From positions 1 to 14,135 of the forward strand of contig CAIOSS010001370.1 of assembly GCA_903860995.1 (NCBI GenBank): 14,135 nt of DNA, given 5' to 3'. This DNA comes from an uncultured delta proteobacterium. GTDB lineage: Bacteria > Myxococcota_A > Polyangia > Polyangiales > Ga0077539. Shown one piece after another: positions 1 through 6,152 of this stretch. The position numbers and the translations under genes are program-made. A model generated the notes under the pieces. It did not search any database, had not been told where the DNA came from, and saw only the letters and a program-made list of their open reading frames with translations. Each line of letters opens with the position of its first letter. Position 1 is the stretch's first letter.

Positions 1-1
1 C

Positions 2-832
2 CTCTGGTGCCAGAACCAGGTGCTCGCGATGGAAGCCGCCATCGCGGCGAGCACCCAGCAGATGTGCCAGCTCCCGCAGAGCCGCTTCCTCCCGGTCGAC
101 GACTTCAAGGGAGCGATCTTCTTCCTCACCGTCGGGGCGATCTGGTTTGGCGTCAGCAACGCCGCCCGCGAGGTGGTCTCGGAGATCGCCATCTACCGCC
201 GCGAGCGGATGGTGAACCTCTCGATCTTCAACTACATGATGTCGAAGTTCGTGCTGCTCTCGCTGCTCTGCGTGCTGCAGTGCACGGTGCTGCTGACCAT
301 CGTGTATTTCTCGCTGAAGCTCGGCAACAACACGATGGACGCCTTCGCCCCGATGCTCGGGTCGATGATCCTCACGTCGATGACCGGGGTGGCGCTCGGG
401 CTGGTGATCTCCACCGTGGTGAGCTCCTCCGAGGCGGCCATGGCGCTCACCCCCATCGCGCTCATCCCGCAGGTGGTGCTCGGCGGCCTCCTCGTGCCGA
501 TGACCAACAAGAGCTGGCTCACCGGCCTCATGGCGGCGATGCCGTCACGCTGGTCCTTCGAGGGCGTGATGTCCGCCGAGCGCGACACCCTCGAGGTGCC
601 CTGGCGCATCCAGACCTGCGCGCCGCCGAACAGCACCGGCGTCAGCCTCCGCAACGGGGCCAACGTGTTCAACTGCGCCGTCGAGGAGATCGCCCGCACC
701 GCCGAGCGATCTGGCGCCTGGGGTTTCTCCACCTGGGACCGCCCGGTGGTCCACAACGGCGTGCTCGCCGGGATGCTGCTGCTCTTCCTGGCCTTGATGG
801 GCGTGATGCTCCGAAAGCGCGACTCGGTCTGA
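2..832 (+). CDS. ABCG-like ABC-2 type transporter, permease half (5' partial)
   Basis: The reading frame is open to the left edge, so the true start lies upstream; 276 residues are visible, ending at TGA 830-832. It looks like the membrane domain of an ABC-2/ABCG-type exporter, which moves lipids or hydrophobic compounds across the inner membrane using ATP. An ATPase domain (sometimes with an FHA domain in bacterial members) would be expected upstream in the same protein, but that part is not in the window. The sequence shows about five hydrophobic segments: GAIFFLTVGAIWFGVSNAA, then segments starting near FVLLSLLC, MLGSMILTS and MALTPIALIP, and a last one near the C-terminus (GVLAGMLLLFLALMGVML). 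The segment REVVSEIAIYRRERMVN matches the short conserved stretch after the second ABCG helix. A loop before the last helix holds two Cys (QTCAPPNST and VFNCAVEE), recalling the disulfide-bearing external loop of ABCG proteins. It converges on the lipoprotein gene with 26 bp between stop codons. The substrate cannot be told. Confidence 0.85.
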   Translation, partial: LWCQNQVLAMEAAIAASTQQMCQLPQSRFLPVDDFKGAIFFLTVGAIWFGVSNAAREVVSEIAIYRRERMVNLSIFNYMMSKFVLLSLLCVLQCTVLLTIVYFSLKLGNNTMDAFAPMLGSMILTSMTGVALGLVISTVVSSSEAAMALTPIALIPQVVLGGLLVPMTNKSWLTGLMAAMPSRWSFEGVMSAERDTLEVPWRIQTCAPPNSTGVSLRNGANVFNCAVEEIARTAERSGAWGFSTWDRPVVHNGVLAGMLLLFLALMGVMLRKRDSV

Positions 833-858
833 GCTGCGGGGCGCCCGCCGCCCTTCGG

Positions 859-1356
859 TCAATGCAGCGGCGGCAGCCCCGGGGTGGCGCCGCTGACCGC
901 GCCGGTGAGCACCCGCCGGGGGAGGGTGCTCTGTAGGGTGAAGGGCACGTCGACGTTGAGGCGCTCGCCGCCGACCCGGGCGGTGCCGTCGAGTCGATAG
1001 GGGATGTTCTCATTGAACATCGACACGGCGATGATGCCTGGGAGGTCGCCCCAGGGCGCGTGGACGTCGATGTCCATCGGGACGTCGGTGTTGGTGGGCA
1101 GCCGCAGGGCGCTCGCGAGCTGGGTGACGCCGAGGTCGCGGCCGGCCAGCGTCAATCGCACGCTCACCCGCTGGACCGTGAGGTTGAAGGCATTGCCGTT
1201 ACGAACCACGCAATGGACCCGAAGTCCGAGGCCCTGGGCGTTGGCGCCAGTGACGTCGGCCGAGCGGGGAGTGATGGTGGGTGGCTGCGGGCGCGCGCAG
1301 GCCGCCGCGAGGGCGGCGAGGGCGCCGAGCAGCATCGTTCGACGATCGGTGGTCAT
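859..1356 (-). CDS. LEA14-like (LEA type 2) lipoprotein
   Basis: This 165-residue protein is probably exported and lipid-anchored. Its N-terminus has a hydrophobic signal (MLLGALAALAAAC) ending at Cys20; the lipobox is imperfect, because Leu is at -4 and Ala at -3. Arg5-Arg6 followed by T-M-L-L could make it a Tat signal. There is no Asp at +2, so outer-membrane sorting would be expected if the E. coli rule held. The mature part fits the LEA type 2 (LEA14/WHy) beta-sandwich: a VRNGNAFNLTVQRVSVRL strand pair early on, and NIPYRLDGTARVG...LNVDVPF near the end, the usual LEA_2 signature of a 'vPY.l.G' strand followed by 'l.vPf'. LEA_2 proteins are linked with desiccation or envelope stress in some organisms, but no precise role is known. 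ATG at 1356 is preceded by a strong GGGAGG with a 9-nt gap, and that site lies in a hairpin (separate entry). It is 100 bp downstream of the HU-like gene and probably a separate unit. Confidence 0.8.
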   Translation of the reverse strand: MTTDRRTMLLGALAALAAACARPQPPTITPRSADVTGANAQGLGLRVHCVVRNGNAFNLTVQRVSVRLTLAGRDLGVTQLASALRLPTNTDVPMDIDVHAPWGDLPGIIAVSMFNENIPYRLDGTARVGGERLNVDVPFTLQSTLPRRVLTGAVSGATPGLPPLH

Positions 1357-1364
1357 GGGTCGTG

Positions 1365-1380
1365 GCCTCCCGGGGGAGGC
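1365..1380 (-). promoter_or_regulatory. Hairpin enclosing the ribosome binding site of the LEA lipoprotein gene
   Basis: On the minus strand the leader reads GCCTCC-CCCG-GGAGGC, a perfect 6-bp stem with a 4-base loop (7 bp if the loop closes further). The 3' arm contains the GGGAGG that serves as the Shine-Dalgarno site 9 nt before the ATG at 1356. If the hairpin forms, it hides the ribosome binding site, which could lower or condition translation. The sequence shows the pairing; the regulation is inferred. Confidence 0.4.
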
Positions 1381-1426
1381 TACCAGACAACCGACGTCGA
1401 CCGATGTTGATTGAACTAGAGAGGGG

Positions 1427-1450
1427 GGCCAGGCGCGCGGGGCGCCGGCC
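1427..1450 (-). terminator. Stable GC-rich hairpin just after the HU-like gene, candidate terminator
   Basis: On the minus strand, starting 6 nt past the HU stop codon (1457-1459), GGCCGGCGC pairs with GCGCC-T-GGCC around a CCCGC loop. This gives a 9-bp stem with one bulged T. It is followed by a pyrimidine-rich CCCCCTCTCT but not by a true run of T, so it is at best a weak intrinsic terminator, or a 3'-end stabilising hairpin. Confidence 0.35.
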
Positions 1451-1456
1451 GGGGAA

Positions 1457-1807
1457 TCAGTTGACCGCGTCCTTGAGGGCCTTGATCGGCCGGGCGCGCA
1501 CGGTCTTCGAGGCGGGCTTGGCAGCGCGCTGCTCCTCGAGCTTGGTGAAGGGGTTCATAAACTTCCCCGCCGGACGGCCCGGCTTCTCCGCGACGACGAA
1601 CTTCGCGAAGCCCGGGAGCACGAACACCTTGCTCTTCTTGAGCTCCTTCTCGCCGACGCCCGTGAGCGCGTCGAGAACCGCCTTGACCTGGGCCTTGGAG
1701 ACGCTGTCGCCAACCGCTTCCTGGAGCGCCTGCACCAGACCGGCCTTGGTCAACTTCTTCACTGCGGTCTTGCCGGCCTTCTTGGCCGGTGCCTTTGCCT
1801 TCGCCAT
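1457..1807 (-). CDS. HU/IHF-family DNA-binding protein with Lys/Ala-rich N-terminal tail
   Basis: This 116-residue protein belongs to the HU/IHF family of dimeric nucleoid proteins that bend and compact DNA. Residues 1-18 (MAKAKAPAKKAGKTAVKK) form a basic tail like that of histone H1. The HU fold starts at about residue 19 with LTKAGLVQALQEAVG and runs through the helical body to VFVLPGFAKFVV (61-72), the counterpart of the usual V.L.GFG.F strand. It ends with RPIKALKDAVN, which matches the typical 'F.pgkaLKdaV' end. In the DNA-binding arm the classic GRNPxTGE is replaced by GKFMNPFTKLEEQ: the intercalating Asn-Pro is kept (N85-P86), but the arm is about six residues longer by hand alignment. 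The ATG at 1807 has a good ribosome site, AGAGGTGA, about 7 nt upstream. The gene stands alone with a long leader region. It could also be described as a diverged HU-like protein rather than the main HU. Confidence 0.9.
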   Translation of the reverse strand: MAKAKAPAKKAGKTAVKKLTKAGLVQALQEAVGDSVSKAQVKAVLDALTGVGEKELKKSKVFVLPGFAKFVVAEKPGRPAGKFMNPFTKLEEQRAAKPASKTVRARPIKALKDAVN

Positions 1808-1953
1808 CGCTCATCACCTCTGCTGTTTCGATCCCCCATCGGATCGAATGACAGGCCCGACGATACATCCTCCATCGCGCTTGGGTAGATACTGCACGCA
1901 CGAACCTGCTCATTTTTAAGGCTGCCATTGAGCATATCCCTCCCCGCACAGAC

Positions 1954-1990
1954 TCGTCGCCGGGCCTCCATCGGCCATCGTCGCCGGGCC
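1954..1990. repeat. 13-bp direct repeat, candidate operator
   Basis: TCGTCGCCGGGCC occurs at 1954-1966 and exactly again at 1978-1990, a start-to-start spacing of 24 bp. It lies about 150-180 bp upstream of the HU-like start. Tandem sites at a regular spacing in front of a gene can be regulator-binding sites, but a GC-rich 13-mer repeated once could also be chance. Confidence 0.35.
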
Positions 1991-2089
1991 CACTCGAATG
2001 AAAAAAGCTGGAATTGCAGGGATTTTCGCGCGGGCCCCGGGGTCGACCGCCCGCCTCGATCGCGGCGCAGGAAGCCAATTGGCCGCGAG

Positions 2090-2140
2090 AGAGCTCTGAG
2101 CCCCGCCGCGCCGACGCCTGGGGCTGAATTGCAGAGCTCT
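2090..2140 (-). terminator. Large inverted repeat after the deacetylase gene, candidate terminator or 3'-end structure
   Basis: AGAGCTCTG (2090-2098) plus AGCCCC (2099-2104) pair with GGGGCT (2120-2125) plus CAGAGCTCT (2132-2140). The result is a 15-bp interrupted stem with a 6-nt one-sided bulge (GAATTG on the plus strand, 2126-2131) and a 15-nt loop. It begins 6 nt after the deacetylase stop codon. There is no T-run on either side, so a rho-independent terminator is not certain. It may instead protect the transcript end or act as a regulator site. Confidence 0.45.
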
Positions 2141-2146
2141 GCGCCC

Positions 2147-3085
2147 TCAGTCGCGCGTCTGGTGTGCGAAGGCGGCCGCGGCATCGCGCAGCGTCACGAA
2201 CGAGTAGCCCGCGTCGCGCAGCACCTCGATGACGGCGCGCAGCGCGGCGGCCTTGCGCGACACCGGGACGCGCAGGTCGCCCTGGTGGGCGCCCAGGGTC
2301 CGGAGGCCGTCGGCGACGTCGAGCAGGTCGAGGCCGTGGAGCTCGAGGTTGACCAGCGGGCGGCCCACCATCTGCCTGGCGAGGAGGCGCGAGAGCGCGG
2401 GGCCGAGGAGCGACAGCGTGGTGCCGATGAAGGGGAGCCGGGCGCCGCGGGTCACCCCGATGGGCAGCTCGACGATCGACGCGCCGAGCGGGGCACGCCG
2501 CCAGTAGGGGCGTGACGGGAGGTACGGGTCGGCCGGCGCGAGCAGCACCGCGGGCGAGTCGACGATGGAGCGGCTGGCCCGGCCCCGCGCGGCGATGAGC
2601 CCGATCGCGCTCGTCTTCGCGCCGTAGTAGGCGGGGCAGGGGAACACCGAGCTGTCGTAGGCGAAGCCCTCCGCCGCGAGCACGTCGAAGAGCGCGTCGG
2701 TGATGGTGTACCCCGGCGCTCGGAAGCCCACCGGGCGCTGCCCGACGATGGACGCGAGCGCGTCGCTGGCGTCGCGCACCTCCGCGCGCATCGCGTCGGG
2801 TCCGAGGCGCACCAGGTCGTAGCGATGATTCTGGCTGTGGTTGCCGAGCTCGTGGCCGGCGCGGGCGAGACCCTGCACCGCTGCGCGGGCGATTCCGTCG
2901 CCGAGGTCGCGGCCGATGACGAAGAAGGTCGCGGGAATGCCCTCCGCGGAGAACAGCTCGCCGAGCCTCGGCACCGCGCGGGTGTACACCGCGTGCGCGC
3001 TGTCGTCGGCGGGCATCGGGAGCCCGTGGATCGCGTGGTAGCAGGGGACCTCGTCGAGGTCGACGGAGACGGCGCAGAGCTTCAT
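2147..3085 (-). CDS. Polysaccharide deacetylase (NodB homology domain), cytoplasmic
   Basis: This 312-residue protein has the NodB/carbohydrate esterase 4 layout, metal-dependent enzymes that remove N- or O-acetyl groups from sugars. Visible motifs are SVDLDE (7-12), with the catalytic and metal-binding Asp pair in place of the usual TFDDG; HSQNH (83-87), the metal-binding His pair; RAPGY (122-126), motif 3; YDSSVFP (143-149); and LELHGLDLL (247-255), the C-terminal His motif. No signal peptide is seen, so it probably acts in the cytoplasm on a precursor or lipid-linked sugar. The ATG at 3085 is preferred because it directly precedes the first beta-strand; a GTG at 3094 would add three residues. 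Neither has a clear ribosome site, and the gene begins 36 nt after the stop of the upstream glycosyltransferase, so coupled translation is likely. With that neighbour, it may trim the sugar that the glycosyltransferases assemble. The true substrate is unknown. Confidence 0.87.
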   Translation of the reverse strand: MKLCAVSVDLDEVPCYHAIHGLPMPADDSAHAVYTRAVPRLGELFSAEGIPATFFVIGRDLGDGIARAAVQGLARAGHELGNHSQNHRYDLVRLGPDAMRAEVRDASDALASIVGQRPVGFRAPGYTITDALFDVLAAEGFAYDSSVFPCPAYYGAKTSAIGLIAARGRASRSIVDSPAVLLAPADPYLPSRPYWRRAPLGASIVELPIGVTRGARLPFIGTTLSLLGPALSRLLARQMVGRPLVNLELHGLDLLDVADGLRTLGAHQGDLRVPVSRKAAALRAVIEVLRDAGYSFVTLRDAAAAFAHQTRD

Positions 3086-3121
3086 CGCGCGCACACTAGC
3101 AGCGTGCGCGGGGCTGGCGCT

Positions 3122-4588
3122 TCAGCTGAGACGGGCGTGCGCGTTGGCGCGGGCGGCGGGGACTTCCGGGAGATCGTCCCAGGCGGGCTGGCGGCGGCCG
3201 TGGCGGTTGACGACGGCGGGGGGCCGGAGGTGCCCGAGGCCGTACACGATGCTGTTGATGGCCATCCAGCGGCCGCCGTGGAAGGCCGTCGCGAGGCGGG
3301 GGTTGCGCATCTCCGGGGGGTTGGCGTCGCGGTGGGCGCGGGCCGCTTCGAAGGCGTCGAGGAAGCGCTCGAGCATCTTGTGCGGCGCCGAGCGGTCGTG
3401 CGCCCGGGCCGCGGCGTTGGCCGCGAGCACCTGTCGACGGCGCGGGTTGCGCAGCAGCGACACCGCCGCGCGGGCGAAGCGCCAGTCGGCCATCTCCGCG
3501 TCGGGACCAGGCTCGACAAGCAGGCCCGTGAGGTCGTGCTCGACCTGCTGCGAGACGCCCATGCCATCGGCGAAGGCGACCACCGGCAGGCCCGACCAGA
3601 GGGCCTCGCTCACCACCTGGCCGTAGGTCTCCGAGAGGGAGGTGTACGTAAACAGGTCGGCGTGGTGGTACCAGGTCGGCAGCGCACCCAGCGGAAACTC
3701 CCCGGGGAAGTGGGTCTTCTCGCGCACGCCGAGGGCCTCGGCGGTGTGGCGGAAGAGGTCATGGTCGGGGCCGTCGCCGAGCAGGGTGAGCGTCGCGTCG
3801 GGGTTGGCCGGGGCGATGTACCGCGCGAAGATCTCCAGCAGCCGCTCGACGGCCTTCTCGCGCGTGTGCCGACACACCACCAGCAGCCGCGCGCCCTTGC
3901 GGAAGCCGCGGGGGAAGGGGTCGGGGCCGGGCGCCGTGTCGAAGATCTTCGGCTCGACGCAGCGGGGGATGACCTGGATGGGCGTCGTGACACCGCGCTG
4001 CTCCCAGTAGTCCTTGAGGCCGTTGGAGAGCACCACGAGGCCGTCGCAGCCGTTGTAGGCGCTGGCCGAGGTGCTGTCCGCGAGCTTCAGGAAGGACTTC
4101 TGGAAGAGCCAGTGCGCTGCCTTGGAGTCGTGCAGCGACTCGGGCATCACCACCGGGTAGACGCTCGGCAGGTGCACCGTGTTGACGGCCACCAGGGGGA
4201 TGGCCCGGGTGGCGCGCAGCCAGAGGCCGAGCTCCATCAGCTCGGTGGCGGTCTGCCCCAGCACCACGTCGAAGTCCCAGTCGCGCTTCTCGCGGAGGAT
4301 GCCTTCGAGGGGCAGCGGGATGTAGACGCCCGGGTGGTTGTGCAACGGCACGCTCGGCAGGCAGATGTGCCGCTCGGGGAGGTCTTCGGGCTTCGCGTCG
4401 GGGTCGCGCGGGCCGATGACGGTCACCTCGTGGCCGCGCGCGGTGAGCTCACGGTAGAGAAACTGCGTCGCGAACGTGGCCCCGTTGGCGTACGGCAGCC
4501 GCACGTAGTCACTCAGGATCGCGATGCGCTTCGGCCAGCGGCTGCCGGTAGAGAGCGGTCGTGGGCGGGAGTTGTTGGGGGCGTTCAT
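3122..4588 (-). CDS. Glycosyltransferase, GT4 family (GT-B fold)
   Basis: This 488-residue protein is a retaining glycosyltransferase of the GT4 type, moving a sugar from a nucleotide donor to a lipid or glycan acceptor at the inner face of the membrane. The N-terminal Rossmann half starts at residue 20 with KRIAILSDYVRLPYANGAT and contains GHEVTVIGP. The donor-binding half has LLVVCRHTREKAVERLL (235-251, with the Arg and Lys of the phosphate site), GDGP (271-274) and the E-x7-E motif ETYGQVVSE (E320 and E328), followed by GLPVVAFADG. A basic, proline-rich tail of about 60 residues follows the catalytic region; it includes GGRWMAINSIVYGLGHLRPP and could help membrane contact. The ATG at 4588 has AGGA about 10 nt upstream. 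It is followed by the deacetylase after 36 nt, and the 334-bp gap upstream suggests its own promoter. Several GT4 members make glycolipids (for example SQDG synthases), which fits but is not proof. Confidence 0.87.
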   Translation of the reverse strand: MNAPNNSRPRPLSTGSRWPKRIAILSDYVRLPYANGATFATQFLYRELTARGHEVTVIGPRDPDAKPEDLPERHICLPSVPLHNHPGVYIPLPLEGILREKRDWDFDVVLGQTATELMELGLWLRATRAIPLVAVNTVHLPSVYPVVMPESLHDSKAAHWLFQKSFLKLADSTSASAYNGCDGLVVLSNGLKDYWEQRGVTTPIQVIPRCVEPKIFDTAPGPDPFPRGFRKGARLLVVCRHTREKAVERLLEIFARYIAPANPDATLTLLGDGPDHDLFRHTAEALGVREKTHFPGEFPLGALPTWYHHADLFTYTSLSETYGQVVSEALWSGLPVVAFADGMGVSQQVEHDLTGLLVEPGPDAEMADWRFARAAVSLLRNPRRRQVLAANAAARAHDRSAPHKMLERFLDAFEAARAHRDANPPEMRNPRLATAFHGGRWMAINSIVYGLGHLRPPAVVNRHGRRQPAWDDLPEVPAARANAHARLS

Positions 4589-4922
4589 GGGAGGTTGTCC
4601 TGACGAAGCAAGCCCCGAAGGCTGTGGCTGTCGCGGCCGCGCGTACCTAACACAGCTCTTCCGGGAGGGGACATTGCGTGGCCATCGGCGGGGTGGTCGT
4701 CGCTCCGCGGGTCACGCGCCGGGGAGTCCACCGTCCTGTGGGTCGGAGGAAAGTCTGACCAGCGCGGGTCTCATGCACGACCCGTTCTCCAGCGAATTCC
4801 TTCGCATCTGCGGGGGGACGCGCTCGCGTCGGGGCCGGAAGCCCCACCAGGGTGGAAGCCCCGCTGGCCAGCGGGCGGCTACTCCATCAGCCACCGGACG
4901 ACCCCACCGCAGGCGGTGCCCG
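4589..4922. other. 334-bp intergenic region between the two glycosyltransferases
   Basis: No credible gene is seen on either strand. On the minus strand it should contain the 3' end of the GT at 4923-6152 and the promoter of the GT ending at 3122. Structure noted: a small CACCG-CAGG-CGGTG hairpin (4905-4918) just past the first GT stop, a 16-bp palindrome (4860-4875), a repeated GGAAGCCCC (4837-4845 and 4854-4862) and the palindrome CGCGGCCGCG (4632-4641). No convincing -35/-10 pair was found. Because of this gap the downstream GT and deacetylase may form their own transcription unit. Confidence 0.5.
4860..4875. repeat. 16-bp perfect palindrome
   Basis: CCCGCTGGCCAGCGGG reads the same on both strands. 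As RNA it would form a 6-bp stem with a GGCC loop. It lies about 50 bp past the stop of the upstream glycosyltransferase and is partly flanked by a repeated GGAAGCCCC. It could be a terminator stem (no T-run follows) or a dimeric-regulator site. The pairing is certain; the role is unknown. Confidence 0.35.
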
Positions 4923-6152
4923 TCAGCCGAGCGCTCGCTCGATCTGCGCCATGATCGCGCGGCCGTGGGCCTCACCCCCGAAGCCGTCGATGACGGCCTG
5001 GCGGGCGGCGGCGCCTTCGCGTCGCAGCCGCCCGGGGTCGCGGAGGTACGCCAGCATCGCGTGGGCGAAGGCCGCCGTGGAGGGGGACGGGGGGAGGAGG
5101 GTTCCGGTGGCGCCGTCGCGCACCATCTCGCCGACGCCGCCGACGTCGAAGGCCACCACCGGGCGCTCGTACGCCATGCCCTCGATGACCGTGCGGGGCA
5201 GCGGGTCGGGGTACTCCGACGGGAGCGCGACCACGTCGAAGTCTTCGAGCCATGGGCGCACGTCCTCGGTGAAGCCCGGGAAGAGGAAGCGCCCCTCCAG
5301 GCCCAGCTCGGTGACGAGCGCCCGGCACTCCGCGAGGTGGTCGCCGGGCAGGTCGGCGGGCGTGTCGCCGAGGACCACGAAGTGCGGTCGGTGGCGCTCC
5401 TCCGGGGCGCAGCGGTCGATGAGCTCGCGCGCCGCGCGGATCATCTGGGGGTAGCCCTTGCGCGGCAGGATGCGCCCCATGCTGCCGTAGATGAACGCGT
5501 CCGCGGGGACGAGCGAGCCGCGCAGGGCGCCGGGCGTCGCGCCGCGGCGGTAGCGCTCGACGTCGACGGCGTTGTGCACCACCGCGACCTTGTCGGCGAG
5601 CCCGGGGAAGAGGGCCGCGGAGGCGTGGGAGACGCACACGACGCGCTTCACCTGCCGGCTGCGCGCGAGGGCGCGGTGCAGCGGGGCGCTGGCGGCGGGG
5701 ATGGACGTGTAGCGCACGTGCCAGACGACGGGGGTGCCCGTGAGGTTGCCCACGACGCCGCCGACGAAGTCCGCGGTGGTGCCGTTGCAGTAGATCAGCT
5801 CGACCCCGCGCGCGCGCACGAGGCGGGGCAGGGTGACGGCGAGTCGGCCCATGCGGCCGACGTTGAGCGCGAGCCGAGGGAGGCGCACAGCCGGCGGGGC
5901 GTCGAGGTCGGCGCGCTCGACGGGGCGGTCCCACGGCTGCCACGCGTTCTCGATGAGGTCGGGCTCGATGATGAGCTCGTCGACCACGCGGGCCTCGCGC
6001 AGCAGGCGGGCGATGGCGTCCTCGCGGGGCAGCAGCACCATGCGATGCACGAGCGCGGGGTCGAGGAAGCTCAGGATGGCGTGCAGGCTGCGTCCGGGGC
6101 CGCCGTTGCGCGCGGTGTCGTTGATGAAGAGGACGCGGCGGGGGGCGCTCAC
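4923..6152 (-). CDS. Glycosyltransferase, GT4 family, translationally coupled to the MMPL transporter
   Basis: This 409-residue protein is a second GT-B glycosyltransferase. The N-terminal half begins RRVLFINDTARNGGPGRSL (5-23), the usual 'GG..RSL' start of GT4 enzymes. The donor half has VVHNAVDVERY (191-201), IYGSMGRILPRKGY (221-234) and PSEYPDPLPRTVIEGMA (311-327). The latter is the DPLPR form of the catalytic motif, giving D316-x7-E324 rather than E-x7-E, as occurs in some GT4 lines, and is followed by PVVAFDVGGVGEMV. The chosen start is GTG at 6152, because its last three bases share TGA with the transporter stop (GTGA overlap at 6149-6152) and because SAPRRVLFIND is where homology-like sequence begins. 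The same frame stays open much further upstream only because of GC-rich antisense-like noise inside the transporter gene. Tight coupling suggests its product and the transporter work together, for example in making and moving a glycolipid. Confidence 0.87.
   Translation of the reverse strand: MSAPRRVLFINDTARNGGPGRSLHAILSFLDPALVHRMVLLPREDAIARLLREARVVDELIIEPDLIENAWQPWDRPVERADLDAPPAVRLPRLALNVGRMGRLAVTLPRLVRARGVELIYCNGTTADFVGGVVGNLTGTPVVWHVRYTSIPAASAPLHRALARSRQVKRVVCVSHASAALFPGLADKVAVVHNAVDVERYRRGATPGALRGSLVPADAFIYGSMGRILPRKGYPQMIRAARELIDRCAPEERHRPHFVVLGDTPADLPGDHLAECRALVTELGLEGRFLFPGFTEDVRPWLEDFDVVALPSEYPDPLPRTVIEGMAYERPVVAFDVGGVGEMVRDGATGTLLPPSPSTAAFAHAMLAYLRDPGRLRREGAAARQAVIDGFGGEAHGRAIMAQIERALG

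Larger units (their letters stand above)
1808..2146. other. 339-bp intergenic region upstream of the HU-like gene
   Basis: I see no gene here. The region holds the HU ribosome site (about 1811-1821), AT-rich islands that stand out from the GC-rich surroundings (about 1861-1936 and 1996-2026), a 13-bp direct repeat (1954-1966 and 1978-1990), a perfect 10-bp palindrome GCCAATTGGC (2074-2083), a large inverted repeat (2090-2140), and a 9-bp repeat GAATTGCAG at 2011-2019 and 2126-2134. The AT-rich parts are the most likely place for the HU promoter. I could not match a convincing -35/-10 pair (TATCTA and TATGCT occur on the minus strand, without a good -35), so none is called. Confidence 0.5.

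Noticed and set aside
839..853. Small hairpin (GGGCG-CCCGC-CGCCC) between the convergent ABC and lipoprotein genes
   Set aside because: Only a 5-bp stem with no T-run on either strand; too common by chance in such GC-rich DNA to call a terminator.
4745..4755. GGAGGAAAGTC on the plus strand, matching a conserved piece of bacterial RNase P RNA
   Set aside because: Only this short piece matches. The following conserved CCGGGCTCC-like segment and the 3' end motifs are absent, and the gap is too short for a full RNase P RNA.
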